A stretch of 64,000 nucleotides of DNA from Novipirellula aureliae (GCF_007860185.1 NZ_SJPY01000007.1:186001-250000); one strand, 5' to 3'; numbered from the stretch's first letter, positions 55,510-64,000 are shown. Made by a program: numbers and translations. The notes: generated from the sequence alone by a model not told the origin.

Positions 55510-57303
55510 CTAGGGACGAATAATAGGGGTTCCAAGAAATGCCCGTAAGGGGATGATGCGATTCAGAAGATGCTTCATGCCGGCGGTGGGAAATCTTCGT
55601 TGAATGCGATTCCCGATCTTCGTGCCTTTTATGGTCTTGAGAATCAGACGCGATGGCAAGGTTCGTGGCGAGTAAGGGCTGTGCCGCCAGGTTCCCAAGT
55701 CCTTTAGCAGACGGACGATCGCATCCGGCGGTATCAGAGGATCCAGTTTGCTATCGCTGGTTCTCAACCAATCCACAAGCGGATCACAGAACCGGGCATA
55801 TTCTTTCCGCCATTCCTGAAGGCAACCGCTGCTTTTTGCCCTGCGGAAGTTGGTTACCTGAGGGTAGAATTTTTGGATCATCTGGAGATAGACCCCGCGA
55901 TCTCGTCGGAAGGAAACGGGAACCCGTCCGATGAAATCAAGTAGCCGGTTGTCGACGAACGGATTTCGGACCGGTGCAAAATAGTCAGACACGATCGTTC
56001 GCCACGCCAAAATCGTATTTGGCAATCGCTGATCGATGTACAGGTAATCCTTGGCAGTGATCAGGTCAACATCCTTTGGGACTCGATTGAAAATGGTTTG
56101 CAGTTCGTCCGGTAGACATTCGGAAAACGTATTCCACGTATGTTGAGGAACAACATGTTTGAGCGGTCCGAGCTCGCCAATACCGTAAACATGAACCGTC
56201 CGCAATGCATCCTCAACGCAGTCGATTTCAATGTCCCATTGAAATCCAAAAACTGTGTCTCCAGCAAAAACTGCATTTGTTCTTGCTGGATCAAAGGCCT
56301 TCGCAAGTTCAAACCACGAGTCAATTTCTCCGCAGAAGTTCAACATCCCCAGCCCCAAGTCAGCGTTACGCTGTAAAGCCTGTAGCTGATCGCCATGGTA
56401 GGCGTTTGTGAACAGGTGAGGCTGTCCTAATAACTCACTCCATTCGCTCGCGAGGAAACCATCCGACTCTGTGTTCAATTCGGCATTGCTAATCTTGTAA
56501 GAAAAATTTCGTACGTCGGCGTTTTCGTTGGCCAGCAATTGGGTGATCAAACGCGAGTCGTACCCACCGCTGAGGGAAACCCAACTACAGGGATCATCAA
56601 ACAGGCGTACACGAACCGATTCAGTGACAATATCGGCCAGTTCATCCAGCAGGACGCATTCATCGGAACCGTTCTCGCCCCGTTCAAAATGCAATGTCCA
56701 GTAGCGACTTGAGTGAAGTCCGTCATGGTCGAAAACGTGAATCGAAGCCTGTTCGAGGACTCGCACCCCTTCGAAAGGGGTATGGAAATTTTGCATCGAA
56801 CCACTTGCTAACAAATGGGCAATGCCGACTGGATTTACCGGTAGTGAATCAGTGGGGTGCCAGTGAATAGAACTGGAGATCCAGTGGCGATTACCATCAA
56901 AGCTGTGAAACGCTCGACGAGAATTGAGCCTATCGGTGATGATACGAACGAACGGCTCATGTTCCGAGATTATCAACAGAACAAAAGAACCGTTCAACTT
57001 CGCTGCGAAGGATTCACCTTGGTCCGCCAGCTGCTGAAGCGCAAATGCTGCGTGGTTCGCCCCCGCATTCATATACAGCTCGCCGTGAAGAATCGCGGTT
57101 AGCCCACGTGTGGAATCCGAGGCCACATGACAACCCTGCGAGGCTGCGATGATCACCATGTCAGCCTGATTGGATATGGTGATCTCTGGCTTTTGGGATG
57201 TCTCATCCATGAATTCGCTGATAATATTCTCAGCTGCACCGACAACTTTCGTTTGGAGCATGCAAACAAAGGAAGGTGGTACAAACGTATGCAGATTGTT
57301 CAT
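55510..57303 (-). CDS. asparagine-synthetase-like protein with degenerate glutaminase domain
   Basis: 597 residues. The N-terminal half resembles the class II glutaminase fold (GLTAILHGELYMNAG; LNGSFVLLIISEHEPFVRII) but lacks the Cys at position 2, so it cannot hydrolyse glutamine in the usual way. The synthetase half has the PP-loop SLSGGYDSRLITQLL and GDTVFGFQWD. In polysaccharide loci such proteins are thought to amidate or ligate sugar acids; lasso-peptide cyclases are another branch. It overlaps or abuts small open frames upstream. Confidence 0.82.
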   Translation of the reverse strand: MNNLHTFVPPSFVCMLQTKVVGAAENIISEFMDETSQKPEITISNQADMVIIAASQGCHVASDSTRGLTAILHGELYMNAGANHAAFALQQLADQGESFAAKLNGSFVLLIISEHEPFVRIITDRLNSRRAFHSFDGNRHWISSSIHWHPTDSLPVNPVGIAHLLASGSMQNFHTPFEGVRVLEQASIHVFDHDGLHSSRYWTLHFERGENGSDECVLLDELADIVTESVRVRLFDDPCSWVSLSGGYDSRLITQLLANENADVRNFSYKISNAELNTESDGFLASEWSELLGQPHLFTNAYHGDQLQALQRNADLGLGMLNFCGEIDSWFELAKAFDPARTNAVFAGDTVFGFQWDIEIDCVEDALRTVHVYGIGELGPLKHVVPQHTWNTFSECLPDELQTIFNRVPKDVDLITAKDYLYIDQRLPNTILAWRTIVSDYFAPVRNPFVDNRLLDFIGRVPVSFRRDRGVYLQMIQKFYPQVTNFRRAKSSGCLQEWRKEYARFCDPLVDWLRTSDSKLDPLIPPDAIVRLLKDLGTWRHSPYSPRTLPSRLILKTIKGTKIGNRIQRRFPTAGMKHLLNRIIPLRAFLGTPIIRP

Positions 57304-57339
57304 GAGTTATTGTCAATAGTTGTGTTCTGAGAAAATGAA

Positions 57340-57585
57340 TCAGGCGGCGATTTCATCCTGCATAATTCCGTCTTTGAAGGACCGTCCTTCGATGACGAGA
57401 GTGTTTTTTCTAGGCAGTTCGGTTTTCCCAAAATTATTAAAGCTGCTTGTGCGAGCTGAATCATGTTCGCCCAACTCGCACGCCGAATTCCACTGCAATT
57501 GGTGCTTCGATCGCGAAGACAGATCGCTGCGATATCGATTAGATTGGTTATTCGTAAATGGCCCCATGTCCCACAGTGAAACCAA
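57340..57585 (-). CDS. possible small protein upstream of the asparagine-synthetase-like gene
   Basis: 81 residues (MVSLWDMGPFTNNQSNR...DGIMQDEIAA), not recognised. Codon choice looks like real coding, and it ends 36 bases before the synthetase start. A second frame (57300-57599, 99 residues) ends in an ATGA overlap with that gene and competes with it. At most one is likely to be real. Confidence 0.35.
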   Translation of the reverse strand: MVSLWDMGPFTNNQSNRYRSDLSSRSKHQLQWNSACELGEHDSARTSSFNNFGKTELPRKNTLVIEGRSFKDGIMQDEIAA

Positions 57586-57603
57586 AGACCGTCATACATC
57601 TTA

Positions 57604-58818
57604 TCATCGACGCAGTCTGCTAGCTAACTGTTCGAAAAATGCATTGACAAACGATTTCAACATTTTCCGCTTGTTGGCGTGACCGAGAAAATAGTCGCAA
57701 ACGTGTGGAGATGTATAACTCAATGGATTCGCGATTTTATAATTACTAGCTAGAGTCAAATGGAGTGGCAAATCAACGCTTGGCAATTCTGGCAAGAGTA
57801 AATTCAATTCCAATGGGCGCATTTGAAGAGGAAAACTCGCAATTGCAGAACTACCATCGCCAGGAGCGATTACAAACTTCTTTCTAATGGAATCGGGCGA
57901 CTTGGCTCCGTAGAGGTTAAGGTCGACGTCTCCGGGAGGAAGGTCGAGCGGCCAGCGTCTCATGGACTCCGGTTGTCGCTCAAAAAACTCATCGTATCGA
58001 ATTGACCGATCAAATGAGTCTGGGAATCGGACGGTATTTATGCGTTCCATCAACGGCACTTGTCCCAATGGCCGTTTTCGCTTCACATGAGTCCCCGCTT
58101 CTGAAAAATTGGTGGTCAAAGACGTCCTAGGATAAACCATATAGAGGTCATTCTCTATCAAGTATGCCATGAACAATTTCAGCCACGACTTCGCTCCCCA
58201 ACCTCGTACTGTCGGTTGAAGTTGAGCTGAATTTCCCGCGTCAGGGTTCGCGTCCAACCAATGTCGAAAACTTTTCCACTGTGAATGGGTCCAAAGTTGT
58301 CCCCATGACTGAGCGACTCGCATAAAAAAAACATCTGACCCATCATCGGCGGCATCAAATGGCAGGTTAAGATTAAAATTACTGCGATGCCGATGCAACG
58401 AAATCCCCGCAATTCTCGGATGGTTTCCAAATTCCTGAACACATTGATGAGCGAATAAATAAAAGCAGGGCGATACAAACAAGTCGTCTTCGAGGACAAT
58501 AACGCTACCGTATTTTGCTGAGAGATCTCCACAGGAAAGCACATGTTTTTTTAAACCAAGATTCTCCGTCTTAATATCGACAACGCATTCACCATGCTTC
58601 CATTGAAACCGTTTGGCTATCTCTATCGTTGCTTCATTTTTTGAAGTGCCAGAGAAATCGACGCTAATGTGCAATGTCGGTGTGTACCCACGATACTCGG
58701 CCTCAGCGAGGCTCTTTAAAAGTCGTGTAAGCGAACTTGGCCGATCAAACGCACAAACAACAATCGCAGGCGCAATCGGCTTCGTTCCGTTTTCCATTCT
58801 GTCTAGGTTCTGATTCAT
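57604..58818 (-). CDS. glycosyltransferase, GT-A (GT2-like)
   Basis: 404 residues. The N-terminal GT-A domain opens with PAIVVCAFDRPSSLTRLLKS; the DxD-like metal site is VIVLEDDLFVSPCFY; VAQSWGQLWTHSQWKSF and KSWLKLFMAYLIE follow, similar to nucleotide-sugar transferases acting on O-antigen. The C-terminal 120 residues are less conserved. The start is ATG 58818, or an internal ATG at residue 8. Confidence 0.83.
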   Translation of the reverse strand: MNQNLDRMENGTKPIAPAIVVCAFDRPSSLTRLLKSLAEAEYRGYTPTLHISVDFSGTSKNEATIEIAKRFQWKHGECVVDIKTENLGLKKHVLSCGDLSAKYGSVIVLEDDLFVSPCFYLFAHQCVQEFGNHPRIAGISLHRHRSNFNLNLPFDAADDGSDVFFMRVAQSWGQLWTHSQWKSFRHWLDANPDAGNSAQLQPTVRGWGAKSWLKLFMAYLIENDLYMVYPRTSLTTNFSEAGTHVKRKRPLGQVPLMERINTVRFPDSFDRSIRYDEFFERQPESMRRWPLDLPPGDVDLNLYGAKSPDSIRKKFVIAPGDGSSAIASFPLQMRPLELNLLLPELPSVDLPLHLTLASNYKIANPLSYTSPHVCDYFLGHANKRKMLKSFVNAFFEQLASRLRR

Positions 58819-58821
58819 TTT

Positions 58822-59091
58822 TTAGCGTCTATGACTTCTGGTGCTTCTACAAAATTTGAATCTAGGGTTCGCCAGGGATCTATTGAAAAAAGGGGGTACC
58901 GCCCAAACGGCCATTGTTACCAACCTCAAATTTGAATCTAACTGAGGCACCATTGATCTATGCAGAGGATAAGAATCCGCGAAATCCGTGGTCTTCCATC
59001 CAAATTCCGGAAGATGATTCGCCCACTGACTCATCCGCGTTGCGCCACAACGGGATGTGGGTAGAACGCCTGTGAAACAATTAGCAAGGTC
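58822..59091 (-). pseudogene. remnant of a GT4 glycosyltransferase N-terminus
   Basis: The open frame reads LPTSRCGATRMSQWANHLPE followed by FGWKTTDF. This matches the GT4 N-terminal pattern (G..TRM.Q.A..LPEFGW..T), after which it diverges and stops at 58822. No start or donor domain remains. It is a probable decayed or truncated glycosyltransferase in the gap between the GT2-like and WecF-like genes. Confidence 0.55.
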
Positions 59092-59142
59092 TTCATTTAA
59101 TAATCATTTTACGAACAAAAGTTTGTTTAGGCCTATTCTGAT

Positions 59143-60369
59143 TCAGAGTGAATTAGACGAGTTTGAAAAAGCCAATACAGTTTGGATGAAATTTTGCGTT
59201 TTCAACAGGCTGGTTTCCTGCCCAATAACTTCCAATACGATTTGCCGATTCTTGTCTTTTTGTTCTGCAGTCAGACTTTGCTCTAAAAGACTAGGGTTTT
59301 GTATCAACTCCTCTACTGTATACAATGCAACGCCATTATCTTTGTGAAAATGATACAAAGGGTTCTCCCTTCGAAGAAAAACGATTGCGCCAAGACAAAG
59401 AGCAAGCGTGACATTGGCACCTCCCTGCTGGCGACGATGGTTCATTAAAACATGAGAGCAACCCGCAACGACGGTTGCGTACTCCGCAGCAGCCATGAAA
59501 TCCGTTAATGCAATAAATTGATCACCCCATTTTTCTTGTCCCAGTAAGGAGATGCGTTCAGCGATTTTGGCATCCCCGTAGCTGAGTGGGCAAATGATTT
59601 TTCGATCAGAGAGCGGACAATTTGCGAGAATCTCTATAGCTTCAGTATGATTGTTCGTAATTGTTGAACTATTACCGAGCAATATACTGTTACCCGTTAA
59701 GTTTAAGTCGGTCATCGTTCTGAGCGATCTTATTGAATGTCCATAATTCCATCGGACATGTTTGGGAAATGGGCCAATCCCACAGGCTCGCACCATCTCG
59801 TATTCGCTTGGGAGCACTGGTGAGAAAAACGAGATTCTGCGAATGGCTGCCGCCCGTCGTCGATTCCTTCTTAATTCATATACTTTTCTCAACCTCGTAC
59901 CATCAAACTGCATGACAAGAGATTTGATTATCTTTGTCATTTGAGATTTCGGCGTGCTTTTCCTAACCTCCGTTTGTAACTGTTTCGTTAACGGCAGCAG
60001 TAAATCATTCGTACTTTTAACCATAAGAGGGTAATAGTCAAATCCGTGACCCACCCACACAAACACCAAGTCCCTATTACATCGAAGAATGACCTTCTGC
60101 GCGATCACCGTCAACGAGTGGATCACCACAAAATTGTAACGCCTCAGTGAATCCAAAAAGCTTATATTTCGAAAGCACTCGGTTCCTACTATTTCATAAG
60201 GAGCTTCTTTTATATGGGTCGGTGTTTCTTCGTTCGTCGTAACGAAAATATCATTACCTGCCGGTAGCACAGTGTTGAACCACTCATATGCACTATCAAT
60301 GAATTTTTCATCGGTTACTAAATGGGCGATTCGAACCTTACGGTTTGTATTATCTAACAACTTGTCCAT
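59143..60369 (-). CDS. WecF-like (GT56) fucosaminyltransferase-family protein
   Basis: 408 residues. It has the GT56 pattern of TDP-Fuc4NAc:lipid II transferases: SILLGNSSTITNNHTEAIEI, IICPLSYGDAKIAERI, DQFIALTDFMAAAEYATVVA and SHVLMNHRRQQGGANVTLAL. In Enterobacteria, WecF adds Fuc4NAc to complete the ECA trisaccharide. Here the donor may differ. With wecB in the same locus, the product may contain ManNAc-type and deoxyamino sugars. Confidence 0.78.
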   Translation of the reverse strand: MDKLLDNTNRKVRIAHLVTDEKFIDSAYEWFNTVLPAGNDIFVTTNEETPTHIKEAPYEIVGTECFRNISFLDSLRRYNFVVIHSLTVIAQKVILRCNRDLVFVWVGHGFDYYPLMVKSTNDLLLPLTKQLQTEVRKSTPKSQMTKIIKSLVMQFDGTRLRKVYELRRNRRRAAAIRRISFFSPVLPSEYEMVRACGIGPFPKHVRWNYGHSIRSLRTMTDLNLTGNSILLGNSSTITNNHTEAIEILANCPLSDRKIICPLSYGDAKIAERISLLGQEKWGDQFIALTDFMAAAEYATVVAGCSHVLMNHRRQQGGANVTLALCLGAIVFLRRENPLYHFHKDNGVALYTVEELIQNPSLLEQSLTAEQKDKNRQIVLEVIGQETSLLKTQNFIQTVLAFSNSSNSL

Positions 60370-60388
60370 GAGGCATTCGAGTTTTAAT

Positions 60389-60649
60389 TCAACGGCAATT
60401 GGAAAATCTGGACTGTCGAGCTTGTAGATTCAAAAGCGAATCCTGTGTGTATTTATGCGATTCATGCGTAGGTTTTTCGCTTAGTGGTAAAACAGTTCGA
60501 TCCGTCGAGGCATCGTCATGAACGAATATTTCAACCGAAAAGCTAACTACTTGAATCAAAGAGCCCTTCAACGCATCACCAATGAACTGTTCACGATATA
60601 GTTGCGATGCAACAAATCTAAGACCGAAGCCGTTCGCCGAAAATCTCAT
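60389..60649 (-). pseudogene. remnant of a GT2 glycosyltransferase N-terminus
   Basis: The 86-residue frame contains YREQFIGDALKGSLIQVVSF followed by SVEIFVHDDASTDRT, the classic GT2 start (..ekfIgeaL.gvl.Q...fpfEIivhDDaSTDgT). The usual beginning (..Y......) and everything after the DDASTD motif are missing. It lies between the Wzx and WecF-like genes and is read here as a broken gene. Confidence 0.65.
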
Positions 60650-60658
60650 ATTCGGTTC

Positions 60659-62167
60659 TTAACATGGTGTTGTTTTAGGTCTTCGAAGCAACTGAATCCT
60701 GTTGAAAAAAATCCCCGTCACAATCGAGAGGGCTTCAAAACGAAACAACTTAGCAAGAGACAAATAGGCTGTGGTTGATAGAACACCTAACAAGATCAAT
60801 TTAGATAATGAATGCCAATCCACATGGATTGAGATTTGATAACTGACAATTCCAATCACCAATGAGAGACACAAGCTAGGAAAAACATCTCTAATCTGTT
60901 CCCGAAGCGAATAGCCAAGTAACTCAATGGAGTAATAGCTATTAGGTGCAAAAGCCAAACAGGCGGTGAAAATTCGACCATACAAGATACCCGTAATTCC
61001 ATAACGAACGCTCACCAACAGCACGACGGAGATCAGAATTTTTTTAATGATCTCAAGGCCTAGAAATAAATCAGATCGTCCCTTTACCTTTAATATATTG
61101 AGATTAAGTGAACTCAGTGGATAGAAGAGTGCAGCGACACACATCAATCTCAACATGGGCGCTGCGGGCAACCATTTCTCTTCTAACAAGAATTCGAACA
61201 AGGGTTCAGCCAATGCTGCCATCAGCATCAGTACGGGAAAGACAACGAAGGACGTCGTCAATAGTATCTTGCGATAGGCCATTTTCAAACGCTGGTTGTC
61301 ATCTTGAACCATCGCTAACGCTGGATAGGTGACCGTCGTGATGCTCATAAACAACTGCTGAATGACTAACCGTTGTAATCGGTCGGCAAAGAAATAGAGC
61401 CCTGCAAGTGGGGTACTAAACATCTTCGCAATAACGATAACGTAGACATTGTTAAATATTGTGTCCAACAAGCTGGAGGCAAATAACTTGCATCCGAACG
61501 AATACAATGTCTTAAACGAATTTCGACTAAACGAAAGCGTGGGGCGCCATTTCTGGAAGGACCAAAGCAAGATGAGCTTCAACAGTGAGGCTATTATGGT
61601 TTGGGCGACGAGCGCCCAAACCCCAAAACCCAAGGCGGCCAAAATCACTGCGAGAAGCCCCGCTACGATTCCCGAAGGCAGAGTGATCCATACCTTTAAA
61701 CGAAAATTTATCTCACGGGCAAGATGCGATAATTGGACGACTTGAAACGAACCGATCAGGATCGAGAGCGAAGCAATTCGAATCAGTAAAACCAGCCTGG
61801 GTTCGTCATAAAAGTTTGCAACCAGTGGAGCGCTGACGAAGAGCAACGCGTAGGACAGCAGGCCCAAGCATAGATTCGAATAAAACGCGGTGTTGAAGTC
61901 AACTTGTTTCGCATCTGGCAAGCGAATCAGAGCTTGGGTGAAACCCGAATCCATTAGTGAATTACCAACAGCGATGAAAACCGCCATCATTGCGACAAGG
62001 CCATAATCCTCGGGGACCAAAAGCCGAGCAAGCAGCAACTGGACTGCAATCCCAATCCCACGGCCAGCAAGTTGCTCGCCAAAATTCCAGAGCACACCAC
62101 TGATCGTTCTGGCTTGCAATCCAGAAGATGCCTTTGAAATGGGAGCGGGGGATGTTGGAGGATTCAT
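60659..62167 (-). CDS. Wzx-type polysaccharide flippase (MOP/WzxC-like)
   Basis: 502 residues with 12-14 predicted helices. The N-terminus SGVLWNFGEQLAGRGIGIAV, RLLVPEDYGLVAMMAVFIAV and TQALIRLPDAKQVDFNTAFY is typical of WzxC/lipopolysaccharide biosynthesis flippases of the MOP superfamily. It flips lipid-linked repeat units across the inner membrane for the Wzy-type protein. It lies 13 bases downstream of the ATP-grasp gene. Confidence 0.9.
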   Translation of the reverse strand: MNPPTSPAPISKASSGLQARTISGVLWNFGEQLAGRGIGIAVQLLLARLLVPEDYGLVAMMAVFIAVGNSLMDSGFTQALIRLPDAKQVDFNTAFYSNLCLGLLSYALLFVSAPLVANFYDEPRLVLLIRIASLSILIGSFQVVQLSHLAREINFRLKVWITLPSGIVAGLLAVILAALGFGVWALVAQTIIASLLKLILLWSFQKWRPTLSFSRNSFKTLYSFGCKLFASSLLDTIFNNVYVIVIAKMFSTPLAGLYFFADRLQRLVIQQLFMSITTVTYPALAMVQDDNQRLKMAYRKILLTTSFVVFPVLMLMAALAEPLFEFLLEEKWLPAAPMLRLMCVAALFYPLSSLNLNILKVKGRSDLFLGLEIIKKILISVVLLVSVRYGITGILYGRIFTACLAFAPNSYYSIELLGYSLREQIRDVFPSLCLSLVIGIVSYQISIHVDWHSLSKLILLGVLSTTAYLSLAKLFRFEALSIVTGIFFNRIQLLRRPKTTPC

Positions 62168-62180
62168 GGTTTCGTAGTAT

Positions 62181-63209
62181 TCAATCGGACAGGCAGCGAA
62201 TGACGAGATCCTTTGTCCCAGTCACACCATGCCGTACATGTAACCACTCTGGAGCCGGTTGTTCTCCGCGGATCCATGCTAGGATCGCCTGCGGAATGTC
62301 TGCTCCTGCTAGATGAGAAAACGGGTAACCACCACCGAAACGGTTGTTTAGTTCCAGGATTGAAACGTTGTCATCAGCAACAAAAATGTCCACGTCTAAA
62401 TTCCCTATGTGGCCGAGTGCTCCCGCGAGTTTTTTGCCGAGCGACTTTAGTTGATCACTGTCTATAGTGATCGCCGCATCTGTTTCACCAGCTCGCATGG
62501 CTAGCTTCTTTTTGACAAAGGTTGTTACATAATTTCCGTCGAGATCATTTACGACGTCCAGCCCATATTCATGGCCTTTCAATACTTGTTGGATCAATAC
62601 TGAATGTTCCAAGTCAACATTTGATTCATACTTTAAGTAACTGCGTTGAACTTCTCGTCGAACCTTTTCATAAAAAACTATCAATTCTCCTTCGTTTTCC
62701 GCCATATTTACGCCGATCGATCCCATCCCCCAACGTGGCTTTACGACCAAGGGAAACTCGATCAAATTCCTAGCCAACGCGTCTAATGTGTCCGCAAGGC
62801 TCGTAAAGCTTGCAGGCGTGTTGAACCCATTTGACCGTAAGAAGCTGTCTGTTTTGAGTTTGTCATTACAGATCATCGCTACAGCCGGACTCGAGACGAC
62901 TATCGTCGTGCCAACCTCGGCAAATCTTGTTTTTGCACTGGCTAGTATCGGTAAATCAATATCAAAGAGCGGGATGATGGCTTTTATTCGATTGGCAACT
63001 GAGTACTCAAGAAGGAAAGGAATGTAATTTTCGTCGTAGATCAGAGGTGTTACGACTGACTTGTCTGCATGAAGAAACGACGAAGCTCGTTGGTCACTAT
63101 TTGCTGCGTGAATTTCTCCTCTGCCGTCGAGTGCTGATCTAAAATAATCGAGAAGATACCCGCGACGCCCCGAACTCGTAAACAAAAGATTCATCGGTTT
63201 CACATTCAT
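62181..63209 (-). CDS. ATP-grasp ligase (carbamoyl-phosphate-synthase-like)
   Basis: 342 residues. After an N-terminal Rossmann-like domain (MNLLFTSSGRRGYLLDYFRS), the ATP-grasp domain shows NLIEFPLVVKPRWGMGSIGV, the Lys/Gly-rich loop, QQVLKGHEYGLDVVNDLDGN and a terminal VSILELNNRFGGGYPFSHLA with the Mg ligands (E..N). Such enzymes ligate carboxylates to amines; in polysaccharide loci they may attach amino acids to sugar acids. Substrates are unknown. It starts 29 bases after the PLP gene ends. Confidence 0.82.
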   Translation of the reverse strand: MNVKPMNLLFTSSGRRGYLLDYFRSALDGRGEIHAANSDQRASSFLHADKSVVTPLIYDENYIPFLLEYSVANRIKAIIPLFDIDLPILASAKTRFAEVGTTIVVSSPAVAMICNDKLKTDSFLRSNGFNTPASFTSLADTLDALARNLIEFPLVVKPRWGMGSIGVNMAENEGELIVFYEKVRREVQRSYLKYESNVDLEHSVLIQQVLKGHEYGLDVVNDLDGNYVTTFVKKKLAMRAGETDAAITIDSDQLKSLGKKLAGALGHIGNLDVDIFVADDNVSILELNNRFGGGYPFSHLAGADIPQAILAWIRGEQPAPEWLHVRHGVTGTKDLVIRCLSD

Positions 63210-63237
63210 TGGATTGACCTACCCCTGTTTTGGAACA

Positions 63238-64000
63238 TCACAATGAGACAGACCTTCCTGTTAACTCGGAAGCTTGAAGGTTCATCAGTCCACCGGTATG
63301 CCAAAACAAGACTTTGCTTCCAGTCCGAATTACGCGTCGCTTGATCAATTCAAGCATCCCAAGTAACGCCTTGCCTGAATACGTTGGGTCAACAATTAAT
63401 CCTGACCTAGCTGATTGCTGAACAATCTCTAGAAGTGTTGGGTTTGTCTTTTCGTATCCACCACAAGTCCATTCATCGCGAAAGTCAACAGTAAGGTGGG
63501 GGGCATCAAGCTCGGAATGATCAAAATAACTCTTTATGCTGTCATGAATAACTTGAGTTCCACGAACGGCGTCTCTAGCTACGGAAATACCAATAATTCG
63601 TGTGGGTTGGTTTTCGTAGCCAATCGTGAGCCCAGCCTGTGTTGTGCCGGTTCCTGAAGCAACGACAAGGTAGTCTGGAATCCAATCGGAGCATTGTAAT
63701 TGTGTTTCTTTCGCCGCTTCAACGTAAGCAATCGTCCCTGCAACAGAATGACCGCCGCCCCAGACATAGAAAGGACTTCGCCCTTTATTTTCATATGATT
63801 TAATTGCCTGATCCATTCGTTCAGATAGCTGGTCTTTCTCGCAAAACTCAATCGTCGCACCGCTCATCCGCATCAGCAGGAGATTGCCAGTTTCTTTATA
63901 TTGGACGCCTTTCTCAATAACGAGTACCAAGTGACAGTCAATACCCAAGAGCGAGCACGCGACAGCCGACGCACGTGCATGATTCGACTGTGGACCGCCG
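63238..64000 (-). CDS. ACC deaminase/D-cysteine desulfhydrase family PLP enzyme, 5'-truncated by window edge
   Basis: About 254 residues are visible. The frame is open to base 64000, and GGPQSNHARASAVACSLLG (plus-strand 63945-64000) matches the family's GG.QSNHARa.A...a.lG. Downstream, YVWGGGHSVAGTIAYVEAA and ASGTGTTQAGL match the phosphate-binding loops. The catalytic-lysine region is outside the window. Family members deaminate 1-aminocyclopropane carboxylate or D-cysteine; in this locus it more likely prepares a small amine or acid for the ATP-grasp step. The TTG at 63948 is internal. Confidence 0.82.
   Translation of the reverse strand, partial: GGPQSNHARASAVACSLLGIDCHLVLVIEKGVQYKETGNLLLMRMSGATIEFCEKDQLSERMDQAIKSYENKGRSPFYVWGGGHSVAGTIAYVEAAKETQLQCSDWIPDYLVVASGTGTTQAGLTIGYENQPTRIIGISVARDAVRGTQVIHDSIKSYFDHSELDAPHLTVDFRDEWTCGGYEKTNPTLLEIVQQSARSGLIVDPTYSGKALLGMLELIKRRVIRTGSKVLFWHTGGLMNLQASELTGRSVSL

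Noticed and set aside
55510-57603. Lasso-peptide cluster (asparagine-synthetase-like protein plus small frame)
   Set aside because: No leader-binding or transglutaminase-like peptidase genes and no typical precursor motif; polysaccharide context is a better explanation, so it is kept only as a low-confidence idea.

Overview
The window reads as a piece of a planctomycete chromosome, most like the Pirellulaceae (Rhodopirellula and relatives). This is inferred from gene content: MoxR/DUF58/VWA operons, an FHA protein, a secreted protein with two CxxCH motifs in the planctomycete c-type cytochrome context, an ABC permease fused to a CPBP protease, secretin-N and FlgI-like envelope proteins, and many GTG/TTG starts. 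No rRNA, tRNA or CRISPR array was recognised. Both edges cut through genes: a pabB-like gene on the left and a PLP-dependent ACC-deaminase-family gene on the right.

Layout. 0-4.4 kb: aminodeoxychorismate synthase component I, a repeat-filled gap, a Dabb protein, an FHA protein and a radical SAM protein. 4.7-11.9 kb: a co-directional operon moxR - DUF58 - VWA membrane protein - second VWA membrane protein with overlapping or near-abutting junctions. 12-17.3 kb: a divergent pair of alpha-D-phosphohexomutases, a second moxR and a RicT/PSP1 protein. 17.3-18.7 kb: a REP-associated tyrosine transposase (RAYT) gene enclosed by 17 copies of a GTAG-headed palindrome. 18.7-25.2 kb: cysK, korB/korA (2-oxoacid:ferredoxin oxidoreductase) and aspS. 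25.2-26.4 kb: a gene-free stretch with three stacked palindromic elements. 26.4-35.2 kb: a TerB/DUF533-like protein, an ABC permease-CPBP fusion with its ATPase, a Gfo/Idh/MocA-like protein, a thioredoxin-fold protein, a UDP-glucuronate decarboxylase and an MBL-fold phosphodiesterase. 35.3-44.3 kb: envelope proteins (planctomycete orphan, FlgI-like HEAT lipoprotein, secretin-N repeat protein, cytochrome-domain protein) and an orphan AMMECR1 protein.

44.6-64 kb is one long minus-strand surface-polysaccharide locus: wecB, a heparinase II/III-like protein, several glycosyltransferases, a sulfotransferase, a Wzy/ligase-type membrane protein, an asparagine-synthetase-like protein, a WecF-like (GT56) transferase, a Wzx flippase, an ATP-grasp ligase and a PLP enzyme. 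From about 49 kb the base composition becomes visibly more AT-rich and gene remnants appear, consistent with a modular, partly imported Wzx/Wzy-type cluster.

The most striking non-genic feature is the density of palindromic repeats. At least three, probably four, REP-like families share one design: a GTRG-type head followed by an imperfect palindrome. One family surrounds a RAYT gene and another lies in frame inside the heparinase-like gene. There is also a roughly 250-bp palindromic MITE family (one copy flanked by TA), solo copies of its inner hairpin, and a separate 274-bp element with perfect 24-bp terminal inverted repeats.
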